Shown here in pieces: positions 1 through 11,734 of a stretch of DNA of 64,000 bases; position 1 is the first letter of the stretch, and each line of letters starts with the position of its first letter. The notes below the pieces were generated by a model. The model had not been told where the DNA came from, searched no databases, and saw only the letters and a list, made by a program, of their open reading frames with translations. The stretch covers positions 218,867,741 to 218,931,740 of the forward strand of contig CM041465.1 in NCBI GenBank assembly GCA_023213395.1. Reading direction: 5' to 3'. The position numbers were made by a program, and so were the translations under genes. The stretch is from Cycas panzhihuaensis. Taxonomy: Eukaryota; Cycadophyta.

Positions 1-860
1 TATTCAATTTTAATCCAGTCTCCATAAGAGTCAATAATGACTTGCATTCCTTTAGTATAAATTTCTAATGGATCTTTGGTGTGTATTTGGACTATGAAAG
101 GAAGATGTGGCCTAGCTACTGCTAAACTTCCATGCTAAGAAAGTATTAAAGTAACCCAAGGTTAGTCATCTTAAAGTTATTAATTAATTCTCCTTGGAGG
201 TATGAAAGCCACTCTATACGATTACCTATTATCAACAAATTATCAACATATAGTACAACCAGAGTGATTAAATTATCTTAGATTATGATATATAAATTTA
301 GATTCAAAGATGAGTATATAAGTCTGTGCTTCTAAAAGTGGTCATTTATTTTCATATACCAAGTATAATGTGATTTCTTAACATATATAAAACCTTCTTT
401 AACTTGCAAACTAGATGTTCTTTTCCACGGACAATATTGTGAGGAGGTTGATTCAAGTATACTTCCTCCTATAAGTCACCATTTAAGAAGGCACTTTTTA
501 TGTCCATTTGAAATATAGGCTAATTAAATTGAGCTACTAATGCCAAGATAAGCCTAACAATGGTCATGTTGGCATTAGGGTTAAATACATCCTCATAATT
601 AATGTCCTTGATCTTTTTAAAGCCTTTGGTAATTAAAAGTGCTTTGTGATGCTAAATAGAGTTATCTGCATGAAATTTTATTTTATAAATCCATCAATAA
701 TTAGTAGGTTTCTTCCCTTCAAGAAATTCAACTAGATCCCAAGTATTATTTTGTAAAATAGAATTTATCTCCTTATTCATAATTGCTTTCTACTTTTGAT
801 CTGTAATGACTTCTTCAAAAGTAGTAGGTTTAGGTGTTAATAACACTTCCTCTATTAAGA
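1..860 (-). pseudogene. Copia C1: reverse transcriptase, broken and cut by window edge
   Basis: Minus-strand relic of a Ty1/copia RT (RVT_2), the enzyme that copies element RNA into DNA. Reading down from about 800 I see the usual entry block (a WIYKIKFHAD-like segment near 690), then a DIKSAFLNG-like segment near 500, then the catalytic box at about 239-250, which reads YVDN. The second catalytic Asp is Asn, a GAT/GAC to AAT/AAC change. The following FKMTNLGYF-like segment matches the family. Stops and frame changes interrupt it throughout. RNase H and the 3' LTR would lie left of the window. It is the downstream part of the gag and integrase relics at 1166-3525. The family call is secure; lineage within copia is not determined. 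Confidence 0.8.
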
Positions 861-999
861 TGAAGTGGGTGGATGACTTATATTTAGATCATCTCTTAGT
901 ATGTTGTGGTGGTGATGGAGTAGAAGAGATCATTTGTAAGTACTATTTAGGAAGCTACTTTGAAGTGACATCTTCTTGAACATATTTTATAGGACTTGT

Positions 1000-2100
1000 T
1001 GATGTGGATGTTGAAGTAGAGGTAGGAGATATAGATGAAATACAAGGTGTATATGACATTGGAGGAGGAAATTATATTATAGGAATATTTTAAGTAATAG
1101 GTGGAGGAATAAGAACTTTTGTAGGCTTATTCATTAAAGAATGAAAGATGAGTCATATCTAATTCTTATTTCTCTTCTAAAAAGATAACATCTTGAGATG
1201 TATACATTTTCTTAGTGGTGAGATCATAAATCTTATATGCTTTATAACCAGGTTGGTAACCAATGAAAATACATGTCTTGTTTTTATCATCTAGCTTCTT
1301 TCTTTGCTCTTTTAATATGAGTATATATGTTATACAACTGAAGGTATGCAAATATGAGACTATCGATGTTTAACTTAACTAGGCCTCCTCAAGAGTAATA
1401 TTTAAAACAACCTTAGTTAGACTTTGATTTATAAGGTAAGTAGTTGTATTAAGGACTTCAACCTAGAATTGAAGTCCTAAATTTTTAGCAATAAGCATGG
1501 CTTTGCCTTTGCTAACCAAGGTCTAATTTATATGATCAACAACTCCATTTTATTGAGGTGTATAAAGGGTAAAAAACTATTATTTAATACCATTATCCTT
1601 GTAAAATTAGGTGAAATTTCTAGATGCGTATTCACCTCCATTATTATAGTGAAGGATTTTAATTAGCTTCTTATATTCTAGTTTGACACCATACTTAAAA
1701 TTCTCTATTTTTTTCAAATGCTTCTAATTTTTACTTAAAAAATAAACCTAAACTTTTTAGGAATAATCATTAATAAATGTAATAAAATATTGACAGCCAT
1801 TAAATGATGCTTATAACATGGTTCGATGAATATCAAAATATACTAGGCCTAAAAGTTCCTTAGCATGCTAGGCTCATTTATCTGATCTAAATAGTGCCCG
1901 ATGATATTTACCCATAACACAAGCCTTATAAATATATTTAGTCTACTTTATACTTGGTATTCCATGTACCATATTTAGTTCAAAAAGTAGATGAATTATG
2001 TTTATATTTAAATGTCCAAGGCATTAATGCTATAAATGGTCTTTTAGAATTCTTTAAGAAATAAGTGATTTTGGAGTAGGTTGTTCATTTATATTTGAAG
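1000..2100 (-). pseudogene. Copia C1: integrase, broken
   Basis: Relic of a copia integrase, which joins element DNA to the chromosome. The clearest open part (1166-1351) carries the C-terminal block typical of copia, KLDDKNKTCIFIGYQPGYKA, followed by a KKMYTSQDVIF segment leading towards RT. Further upstream on the minus strand are a FINDYS-like segment and, near 1645, NNGGEY, where the second catalytic Asp of the D-D-E triad is expected; here it is Asn. An NGVV segment just after it marks the third catalytic region. Multiple stops. It sits between protease/gag (2240-3525) and RT (1-860) in the normal copia order. Confidence 0.8.
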
Positions 2101-2239
2101 TTAAAGTAGAAGTATTTAAAGTTAAAGTTAAGTTACTATAAGAGCTAGTTTTAGATGGTAAGAATAAAGGGCTTGAAATTATATCAAACTTGTATAAACC
2201 TTAGTTTGCATATCTCAAGGTAATTAAATTACCATTTAA

Positions 2240-3525
2240 ATATGTAATCAAATATTTTCCAAGGTGACTGAACAAAAAATCAAACTTTTGCTTATTTATT
2301 TGGCCAACTAATAGATTATGTATCATGCCAATGTATAAAAGACATTATTGAGGTGACATCGGATATCAAAGTTCTTTAGAGATATGAGGGCATTACCAAT
2401 TTTGGCAACCTCTAAAATGCATCATTACCAAATGTAATTGATTGATCCTACATTGGCCTTGTATCTATAAGTAATTCTTTAGAACCTATCATGTGACAAG
2501 AGGCTCCATAACCTATTAACCAAGATTTATTAAAATGATGTAATGTTGATGTAGCAAAGAAAAGGTTTTGTGAATTAACCATGTGGCCATCTTGATTTTG
2601 ATCTCATCTCTGGTTATAATTTCTATTCTATTGGTTTCCCTAAGGGGTATTTTGGTTTTATCTTCTTGATCCTTGATATTCATTTTTATTTTACCTTTGT
2701 GGTCCTTGATAGTTACCACATCTATGATTTTGATTGCCCCACATCATAGGGTAGTTTTAGTATTGTAGCTATTGAAGATTAGCTTTCTTCTTCCTATAGT
2801 TAAGTACTATGTAACCTAGTTTACCACAATAGTGACAAATAACCTAAGTAGGGTATTATGGTTATTGTTGACATTATTGGTATGGATGTTAGTTTAAATT
2901 CATTGAACCAGATTGGTGAATTAATTATGGGCATTATTGTCTCCCTCTATGATGTACTACAAATGTTGGAGTTGAAGAGGAAGCACCTAAATCTCCTAGT
3001 CTACCCAAGATACATTCCTCTTAGAGTAGAGTACCTTCAAAGGTGTTGAAATCAAGTGTGGCAAGATGACCTATATGAGACAGGTTGGATATGAAGAAAT
3101 TATATCCAATTAGTAAAACATTAACTATAGAAGATATAAGATCATTATGATCTAGTGGTTGACCTATAACACTTAATTAATTCTTAATCAATTTGATCTA
3201 TGTCAGATGGGTTGTAATAGATCTTGTAAATAGTATATAATAGAGCTAATCATTGAGCATAACAAATCTTGCATTGTCCTTCCTCTTGAAAAGTGTACAA
3301 ATTATATTCAAAGCATTAACAAAAAGTGGGGGCAAGTTCAATAGTTTAGTTAATGTTATCTTCAAAGGATAGATGTAGGAATGAAAGAGCAACTTCATTA
3401 AATGCTTTAAAGGTAGATAAAGTATTAGGATCAACAAGAATGACAACACTAGGATCATTAGAATCTAGGGTATTTTTAGACATGGGAATTTGACCAGAAA
3501 CGTAAGCCCATAGTTTGTTTATTAT
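2240..3525 (-). pseudogene. Copia C1: gag and protease, 5' truncated
   Basis: Gag relic on the minus strand. The N-terminal gag segment (3346-3560) reads IINKLWAYVSGQIPMSKNT, the same position and pattern as copia D's gag at 56196. A zinc knuckle near 2780-2850 reads CHYCGKLGYIVLNY: the first two Cys survive, while the His and last Cys have both become Tyr. Protease follows near 2450-2535, with GYGASCHM in place of the DSGA motif. Gag similarity stops at about 3526, where the 605 bp repeat begins, so I infer that element A inserted here. The missing gag start, leader and 5' LTR of C1 are not found on the far side of A, so that flank was lost. Confidence 0.75.
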
Positions 3526-4132
3526 TAGAAAATCAACCATAGAAAGTTTCCTTAATAGCTTAATAAAAATGAAACTAAGGAAGAAAACCATTCGAGATCC
3601 TTCTTTTTATTACTTTATATCAAAGGCAATAAATAAAAGAGAGAACTTGGATAATACATAAGTTTACTTGAAAAGGATTGCTTATAGAAATAAAATAGTG
3701 CCTCAAATCAATGTCCTTGGCCTATAATGTGCTCTCAATTCTATCTCTCAATCTGGTTGAAAAAAAGAAGGGGATAATAAGAGAAAAAGGGAAGGGAAAG
3801 CTTGAGAAGAAGAAGAGAAAAGAATAAGGAAATGAAGAAATATAAGAGAAAAATAAGAGAATGTAGAAAAAGATGGTTTCAGATCCAACTCTCGATGGGT
3901 TCTTAAACTTGGAATACATGCAACATAACTTGAATGTGAAGACTCTTTGAAACCTAAGCAACAAGCTTCATTAATCTCATTCTCCAAATCTCCTTACGGC
4001 TTAACTCCAATGATGTAAACTTGCAAAAGTGAAATCTAGGATTTTATAGAAGATTATGGAATATAACATGACCCTAACTTCCCTTCCTAATCTCCCTAAC
4101 TTAGTTACAAGTTCTAAGACACTACTTCTAAG
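3526..4132 (-). repeat. 605 bp direct repeat, copy 1 (3' LTR part of element A)
   Basis: Matches 11131-11734 in the same orientation over its whole length, with many substitutions and a few small gaps. The two copies flank about 7 kb of Tat-like sequence, so I read them as the R-U5 part of element A's LTRs. On the minus strand a TATA-like TATAAATAG lies just upstream at 4199-4191, which fits a promoter in the adjoining U3. A tandem duplication of the end of copia C1 is the main alternative, since open stretches on the minus strand here read without similarity to known proteins. Confidence 0.55.
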
Positions 4133-5150
4133 ATCCAAGTTCTACGTCTAGCTTCTACTTTCTAAGATTCTTGACATTAGGGGAGAGTTTCTATTTATAG
4201 AAAGAAATTATAGACAAACTAGTGGCAAAATCAAGGGGAAAGGAGTAGTGGGCACCCATGAGGAAAAAATCCCAATGACAAAAATGATAGCTTGCCATTA
4301 GTAATATCTTTTTTTATTGACAAAAAGATGAAAAGTATGATAAATAGTGAAAAATGTAGCCAATATTATGAAAACACGGTAAATGGTGTGAAAAACATGA
4401 CAAATTCCAAAAAACATAACAAATAACAAAAAAAAATGATAAGTGTTAGAAAAAATATGATGAGTGTTATGAAAAATAGGATAAATATTGCAAAAAATAT
4501 GATGAATATTTTTTGAGTAAAAAATAAAGTTTTTTTAGATAGAATTTAAAAATTCCAAAAAAGAAAGGCATCATAAAACAATAATTTAGCCTAATAAAGA
4601 GTTAATCAAGTCACTAAAGGGACAATTTAAGAGAAAATAATGTCATATAGTCACTAACTATATTGATAAGATGAATGAGTTGGGAGCACTTCAAATGGGT
4701 CTTAATTTATCAAGCACTATAATGATCTTTTAATCATTGGTAATATAAGTCAAGCACAAGCATAATCAATATGATTTTAAGTAGTTACGATGCCAAGCAA
4801 TCTCAAAATTACCATACTATTAATCAATCAAACCCGAACAATAGACATAAGGTTAAAGATCTGGTTGTTGTCCAAGGAAATGTGTAGTTGATTAAAACAT
4901 TTACCTCCTTAATAATGGAAGCTCTACAAATAGTATTGAAGCAACATGATGAGTGTTAGTAACCTTGCCTATACTAAGTTATTTAGGAACTTGGGCTACC
5001 TAGGATATTTATTGAGTTGTTAAAACATAAGTGAAGATGGCAGTGGTTGAGTGAGATAAATGACTTGGATAAGGTAGGTAGAGCTAATTATGTTGAGATG
5101 ACTTATAACTACCTATCTATGTAGAAAGATTTTGAGTTTTTTGCATTTTT
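4133..5150 (-). other. Probable U3 of element A's 3' LTR, AT-rich
   Basis: No coding signal. On the minus strand this lies directly upstream of the 605 bp repeat and contains the TATA-like box at 4191-4199, so it is likely LTR promoter sequence. From 4270 to 4510 it is a degenerate run of short A-rich units built on ATGATAAAT/ATGACAAAT, each 15-30 bp. The outer LTR edge and the polypurine tract could not be placed. Confidence 0.4.
4191..4199 (-). promoter_or_regulatory. TATA-like box of element A LTR
   Basis: TATAAATAG on the minus strand, followed by a short pyrimidine-rich stretch. It is about 60 bp upstream of where copy 2 of the 605 bp repeat begins, consistent with a transcription start between the two. 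Assigned from sequence and position only. Confidence 0.4.
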
Positions 5151-5560
5151 TGGTATTTTTAATTTTTAGTGTGAAAAAGTATTTATATATAAGAGAGTAC
5201 CTATCTTAGTTTTACCACATTAATGGTTTCCATTTAGAGGACCTATCATAGTTTAACAATTGATTTTTAGAGGATATGACTACCATAGTTTATACTCATT
5301 AGGAGGTGTATTTTTAGAGTCATAGTTCATCCTTATTGTAGATGTGTAACCCATTATTAGGAATGGATGTAACTACTATAGTTTATACTCATTAGTAGAT
5401 GTGTTTTTAGAGTTGTAGTTTATCCTCATTGTAAAGGTGAATCTATTGTTAGGAATGGATGTGAGTACCATAGTTTATATTAATTAGTAGGTGTATTTTT
5501 GAAGTCCTAATTTATCCTCATTGTGGAGTTATATAGATTATGTATAGAATAGAATTATCA
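5150..5560 (-). repeat. Degenerate tandem array downstream of element A RNase H
   Basis: Repeated half-units of about 50-65 bp built around (on the plus strand) CATAGTTTATACTCATTAG and GTCATAGTTCATCCTTATTG, at least six in a row, with intervening TTTTTAGAG. The same unit appears in element B at 44040-44440, 45141-45176 and 46590-46830, and again in A at 7141-7290. Arrays of this kind are known from the hypervariable region between pol and the 3' LTR of Tat/Ogre-type elements. No coding signal. Confidence 0.7.
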
Positions 5561-5639
5561 CTTTAACTCATAATTAAGAAGTGAGGCTTCTCCTAACTTT
5601 TTCTCATGGACGATGATATTCATCTATGTAGGATATAAA

Positions 5640-5985
5640 AGAGTAGGCTTCAACATTTTAGGTTATTAGAATATACTAAATAGAGACACTTGGGAATTGT
5701 GATAACAAAGTAGTTACTTGGTCGAATATGAAATGTAAATGAGTAGAATATATTTGATAAACTAAGATCCGAGAGTATGAAAATAGGTTGATTGGTCCAT
5801 ATAAAAAATTGACATCTAAAAGGGCTCCAATAATAGCATGGTATTCAACTTCATTACTGGTTGCTCAAGGAGTAAAGAAATAAACACTAGTGATAATAGT
5901 TCCCTTATGATTATGAATAACCCAAGTTGAGGCAGTAATTCTAGGGTTCTCTTAGCTCTCACCATTGGTATAGATGTTTAAGGCC
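5640..5985 (-). pseudogene. Element A: isolated RNase H domain, broken
   Basis: A ribonuclease H fold of the type carried by Ty3/gypsy elements, which removes RNA from the RNA-DNA hybrid. On the minus strand from about 5970 it begins with IYTNGE (the first catalytic Asp is Asn), continues through TASTWVIHNHKG, and reaches ATSNEVEYHAIIGAL at about 5880-5835, the helix carrying the catalytic Glu. A degraded NVEAYSF segment near 5655 resembles the usual C-terminal end. No RT lies upstream: the preceding minus-strand sequence is array and linker. Element B has the matching domain at 45300-45600, in which the first Asp is kept. Confidence 0.7.
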
Positions 5986-7140
5986 ATAATAGGGAAATAG
6001 TGTAAGCTCAGAGATAGGCTGATAAAAATGGGGAAGATATGAGAATCAACTATTAAGGGTGTGACTTAGTTTTAATATAAATGTGGATTTTCATGTATTT
6101 GTTTCATCATGAGGGCCGCCATTTTCTTAAGTCATAGTATAACCTTCCATATGTCAAATAGGCTTTAATCATAATTAAGGTCATGATGGGTCCAAACAAC
6201 TAGATTTAAAGATCTTACATGATACACATGACTGAATCTAAATTACGTGATGTAGATGGAGACAAAATCAATATGCAACTTTTCCACAGATATTAAGAGT
6301 GTGCTAATAATTATGTACAATATATATATATATATATTCTTTTTTTTTATCTTTTTATCTTTTTTTTTTTTTTAAGGAAAGGTGATACTCCATATGATAG
6401 TTCAATTAAGGGTCATGGTGAACTAGATATCATTGAACCCACTTTTTGTATGACTCATCTCATCTGCTCTCATACCTGTTAAGGAACAGGTGACTATGAC
6501 CATCGTGCGATCTTCATTGAGATGTAGTGGATGAATGTGATTACAAACTTAAGAAATAATGGTCATGATTAGGCAAACCATGGGGAATTAGGATCTTACA
6601 GGATATACATAAAGAGAAGACTAAGATCATGCCCTTAAGAGATAAACCATAGGTGTATACATGATGTTCGATTAAGGTGTTTCTAAGAGGGAGAAGGATT
6701 GGCCTTTGAGTAACTTATTATTAAGGAGTAGGAGGGGTACTATCAATGAAGCTTACCTTAGTCTTAGGTATTTGGTAAATCATAAGAGAAGTAAAATAAG
6801 TAGGGGTCACATGCATGAATAAAGGTTTTACTCATAGCACAATTTGTAAATTACATGAATCATATGTCAACTACTTTGATATTCAAGGATCATTTCAGAT
6901 GATAAAAGGAAACCTATAGATTATTAGATATGTTGATAGTCTATTGCAAAATAAGAGAGATTAGTTAAGTATTAGAGAACACCAAATGAAGAAGCCAACT
7001 ATTTGTATCAATAATCATAGGTCATTATAATGAGTTAAGAGTCAGGGGAGGACAAGAAAATGATAAAAGTGTATCTTTTAGGTTTTTGTTATTAAAAAAA
7101 AAAAAAAATATTAGTATTTTTGGATAGTGAAGTATCTATA
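5986..7140 (-). other. Element A spacer, no gene seen
   Basis: No domain recognised. 6185-6290 is similar to 45765-45880 in element B, and the T-rich tract at 6320-6372 (including a short TA run) sits where B has its polypyrimidine tract at 45905-45985, so the spacer is shared ancestry between A and B rather than random filler. Confidence 0.5.
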
Positions 7141-7290
7141 TTTAGTTTATACTCACTTTCAGAGTGGTGCCCCCTAAGCATGAGTATTGGGGGGAGATGA
7201 AATGTGTGACCTATGATATTTTTTACTTGTTAGTAGGAGGATTTTAAGAGTCATAGTTTATACTCATTGTAGAGTGAGTGTGGGCCTAGG
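7141..7290 (-). repeat. Tandem array upstream of element A RNase H
   Basis: Two to three units of the same AGTTTATACTCATT family as 5150-5560. It includes a stretch (7146-7175) nearly matching 45141-45176 of element B: GTTTATACTCA followed by an AGAGTGG core and GTGCCCCC. On the element's own strand this gives GGGGGCACC, a motif often seen just after the end of pol in Tat elements. Confidence 0.6.
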
Positions 7291-8790
7291 TTCATGATGA
7301 AGCAAAGGTTGTCTAGACAAATAAGAACTCTATCTTGATCATAAGAAACTTCAAAAAATGAGGTCACCTCAAATCTTATCATATTAGTGAGAAATTAGTT
7401 ATTAGAGTATAAGGAAAATAATAATCGAGGTGGGTGCTTCAGAATGGCATAAGGGGATACAATGAGATGTAATGGCCTTATGCCATTATAATTAAGAGGT
7501 AACTCATTAAAAGAATCTTTAAACTAACTATCCTCCTTATGGGAAGATTCTAATAAAGGTCTTAGTCTACTAGTTGGCACTAAACCTATAGAAAAGATTG
7601 TTCCTAATGACATCAGATTCCTTTGTTTAAAGGGAAATAGAATTGACTTAATATAAATGGAGTGCTTAAGCCTTTGGAAGAGAGGGTGAATGACCAATTC
7701 CAAACTAGTCTTAGCCTTATAAATATATAGGATAAGAAGTTCATAAGTCATGGGTGGGCTATATAGAATCAACTCACAACAACCATTAGTATGAGTTAAA
7801 GGGATGCCTTATGAAGGCTTCATAAGGATTGTGCCATCTCTTCCTAAAGATACCTACTAATAATGTAATTAAGGCAAAGTATTTAAGAGGGATATCTTTA
7901 AATCACTGTTAAAAGGACTTAATGGAAGATCTTAAAAAGAATCTATGCATGATTGAAGGACATGAACATTTGGACTAGCTTATAGGACTCCAACTTGCTT
8001 TGGTAGGTGTGTGGTAGAAGGCAAGGTGAGTACTCATGGAATCATCCCTACTATTTTCTACAAAATAAGTGAAATAAGCATAGATATAGTAGGTGCATCC
8101 AAGATGAGAGAAAGGTATAGTGAATCAAGTCTAGCCCTGAAAGGAATATGTAGGGTAGGTTAATCAATAATGGAAATGGATAAGTTAATCTCATTATCTT
8201 ATGGTTGGATCTTCTCTTCTAATGATAGATGTTTAGTATCATCTAAAAGGCAATTTTCCCAATCTAACAAGCTAAGGTCATGAAAGTATGACCCTTGAGG
8301 CACCTATAAGTTAGGACTGGTACAAGACTTAGCAAAGAGATTTGGATCCTCATTAAGGTAAGTATAATGATCAAGCTTAAGAGAAAGCTCATTGAGTTGA
8401 TCGAAGGGATCACAGAGGGTTTCTTTAGGTAGATCTAAATTAGAACTCAAAGATAGGTCAATGAGAGGTTCTAAGACCTCTTCACTACCAAAGGAATGAG
8501 AGCCCTCATCCGTAGGTTGAAAGTCTATTTCAGGGATAGACCAGTTTAAAAAGGGATCATAACCCAACTCAGAGAGAGGTATAGAAGAATATATAGTGTC
8601 ACAAATAGGGATGCTACCAATGAGATTGGTTCCAATTGATGAAGCTATCTCTTACTACGAGGAAGTAGTAATAGGCATCAATTAGGTAACTACCTCTATA
8701 TGGCACATACCAGTTTCACATTCTTCTAACAAAATTAGGCTCAAGTATATGTCTATTCTTATTATTTCAAGAGTAATATCAAGAGGCTCT
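7291..8790 (-). pseudogene. Element A: gag-to-RT linker region, decayed
   Basis: Discontinuous minus-strand reading (open parts 7524-7772 and 8304-8567) with no catalytic motif I can name. It lies between gag (8790-9800) and the tandem array, where element B has protease and the protease-RT linker (46835-48513). A segment near 8240-8200 reading LLDDTKHLSLEEK resembles B's LLLDDKDTRVF at about 47470. I could not find A's protease active site. Function unassigned beyond this position. Confidence 0.4.
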
Positions 8791-9800
8791 ACCTAATGAT
8801 AAAGTGGTAAAGTTACATGTTGATGGGTACATTGCACAACAAATTTATAGATTTGATGAAGTAGTTCTTCAAGAATTTGAGTTGGGCATACAGTATCAAG
8901 ATCCATGATGCACTCAGGGAAAGTAACTTTGGATTCACTATCATTTTGTTTAATCACAAAGAGGGCTTTGTATTCAAATAAAAAAGAGAAAGTAACATCA
9001 AAGTCACTTATAAAGACATCCATCCATTATTGGAATGAGGATATTGAGTTTTGGGGTAACTGGTAAAATAATCAGAGTGCACTACCTTATAACATCCTTA
9101 GAAAAACTCTCATTAGTAAGAGGTCATTGGGCATATAATAAGTACATGCAAAGGCAAATGCTTTAATGTGACTTAAAGGGTTTTACCCAAGTATTCCCTA
9201 AAATATAGGTAACTCAAGAATGAAAGGGAGATGGGAACAAAGAGAAACCTTTCATGGAAAGGGGCTCTTCATGTCTACAAGCTTGTCTTTAGGTGATGTC
9301 ATTACATAAGAAAAGGATTGTTATGAGATAAGAGGTGAATGAGTCTAATAGACCTAGGCATAACTAATAGGGATTATGCCCAAGTGAGATGCACGATCAA
9401 GAGTCACTTGATCAATAAGCTCTTACACTGGGATATGTGCGTAAGTAGAAGCAGAAGTAACCTAAGGTAGGTTTTGCTCACAAGGATGTGTAAGAGGGGT
9501 CTAGAGATGAGATATAGGTGCTACTTAGAACATCTAAGAAGGGTATGGTTCATAGCCAATAAGTTAGCCAGAGTGATGTTATGGGTTTACTATAGGAGGT
9601 GATCTATAAGTAGTAGTGTAAGGTTACCAAGAGTATAGAGTATACGATTGAAGGATTGGTTGCTTCATTCTTGACATGTATAAAGGCTATTGAAGGGGCA
9701 TGATTAAAAAAGGTTGAGGTATAGCTAATGAAATATCCATGGAGGATGTGGATGGAAGAAAGAGAAGGGCATTCTCAAAATAGAAATAAGGGTGGCTAGG
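8790..9800 (-). pseudogene. Element A: gag core, broken
   Basis: Tat-type gag, the particle protein. Reading down from about 9260 the minus strand gives a block with SHIKAFAFACTYYMPNDLL, which aligns with SHIQAFALAYTNFMPYDYV of element B (about 49735), the core retrotransposon-gag domain. Next, 8793-9023 contains ALFVIKQNDSE, matching B's LVIKQNNDETSRDF. Several stops and frame changes. Upstream to about 9800 the reading is Pro/Tyr-rich, like the gag N-terminus of elements B and C. Confidence 0.65.
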
Positions 9801-11130
9801 AACTTTTAGCAACTCCCTAGTACGGTCGTTAAGAAATGTTTTAGGTTAGGGGGCCTAATTGACCAAGTTGACTAAAAAATAAGAGTTTTAAAGTAATTAG
9901 GTTCAATAAGAACTTTTGACCTAATTTAAAGAAATAAGGATGATCTCTTTAGGTTTGAAATTAAAAGGTTCAAGGTATAAGCTACAAGGTGCTTACTTGA
10001 TTTTCTCTTTTTTCTATTTATATAAAAAATACAAGTATTTCAAATTAAAGAAAATAAAATATAATAAATAAACCAAAATCAAAATCCCCTTTTTTTGGGG
10101 GAAAAGGAGCAATTAGTCCCCTATTTAACAAGGGGCACATTAAGGGAAAGTTTTCCATAATCAATGTCCTATGGCTTCTTACTCTTCTATTCTTTCTAAG
10201 TTTTAAGTCAAAGAGGGGGTCCTAACTTAGACCTTTAGCCCAACCAAAAGGAGAAAACTATGTTGAGTTATACTAAAGATTGGGAGGACTAATGAGTGCG
10301 AGGATCTAAGAGAGGTAAGACCTTATATTAATGATCTTATCTAGAGTTATCCACTTGGGACTCGCTCACTCGATGATGATCCACCTATGAAGATGGATGG
10401 CCTAAGGATGCTTTTATGTAGAGGTGAAGGAGAACAAGGAAACCACTCTCAACCTAAAATATGATGAGAGACTACCACACTTGGCATTTAGAACATGATT
10501 AGAAATAATATGGCTCCCATAGAAGGGAGAGTCTAATATACGAGGGAGATAAACACCTAATCAATTAAAAATTCCTTCACAATGGGACATATTTTCTTCT
10601 AAGGGAAGGATGAGGTTGATATATGAGAGGCATCACTACCTAATCAATCAACAAGGTCCTAACAAATAGAAGCAGGCCTATCCTATAGTGACCAAGAAGT
10701 AGGCAACCCTAAGTATAAATGTACATGAATTTTTATATTGTATGACTAGGTAATCAAAACATAGAGCAAAGTAATGTAAGCCTAATATAATATGAATACA
10801 CACCCCAATACAAGCTAAGTGCTCTTTGATTTATAGATTCATATCTAAATGCTCTTTTTTTTTTTTCTTTTCTTCTTTTTAAAAGGAAATTGAAGTAAAA
10901 CCTAGAAAAATTAAAAAGGATTCTTTTATTATACTTACTATTATCCTAACTAGGGTTTTTCTTCACTTTTACAAAAAGAGAGAGAATGTGAATAAATTAT
11001 AAAAGCAAAGAAGAAATAGAAAATGAAGAAGATTACCGAGTGATGTAGTCCTTGATTGCCTTTAAGTGGTAGCCTATCTTATAACTAGGGACTTGAAAGA
11101 GAAAGACAAATATTCTAACTAATGGAAAGT
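9801..11130 (-). other. Element A leader, no gene seen
   Basis: Between the 605 bp repeat and gag on the minus strand. AT-rich, with a T7/G5 run at 10087-10098 and a T-rich tract at 10855-10880. No convincing primer-binding site is visible next to the repeat at 11130, which weakens the LTR reading of that repeat. No domain recognised. Confidence 0.4.
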
Positions 11131-11734
11131 TAGAAAATCAACCATAGAATGTATCCTCAATAGCTTGACAAAAGAGAAACTAAGAAAGAAAATCATTTAA
11201 GATCCTTCTTTTTATTACTTTGTAATAAAGGTAACAAATAAAAGAGAGAACTTGAATAATACATAAGTTTACCTAAAAAGGACTACTTGTAAAAATAGAA
11301 AAGTATCTCATATCAATGTCCTTGGTCTATAATGTGCTCTTGAGTCTATCTCTTAATCTGGTTAAAATAAGGAAGGGGATAATAAGTGAAAAGGGGAGGG
11401 GCAAGCTTGAGAAGAAGAGAAAAGAATGAGGAAATGAAGAAATATAAGAGAAGAAGAAGAGAATGAAGAAGAAGATGGCTTCATGTCCAACTCTTGATGG
11501 ATTCTTAAACTTGAAAGATATGCAACACAACTTGAAAGTGAAGGCTCTTCAAAACCTAGGCAACAAGCTTCCCTAATCTATTTCTCTAAATCTCCTCAAG
11601 GCTTAGCTACAATGATGTAAACCTATAAAAGTGAAATCTAGGATTCTATAAAAGATTATGGAATGTAACATGATCCTAACTTCCCTCCCTAATATCCCTA
11701 ACTTAATTACAAGTTTTAAGATACAACTTCTAAG
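11131..11734 (-). repeat. 605 bp direct repeat, copy 2 (5' LTR part of element A, truncated)
   Basis: Second copy of 3526-4132. It stops at 11734, directly against plus-strand Tat RT sequence, and lacks everything that corresponds to the U3 and TATA region (4133-5150) of copy 1. It is therefore 5' truncated relative to the element's direction. No target-site duplication is visible, and C1's missing 5' end is not on this side, so the junction was rearranged after or during insertion. Confidence 0.55.

Noticed and set aside
3722-3987. Overlapping Phe/Ser-rich open frames on the minus strand (also at 11327-11530)
   Set aside because: Pyrimidine-rich LTR/leader sequence repeated at both places, low complexity, differing frames open by chance; no domain.
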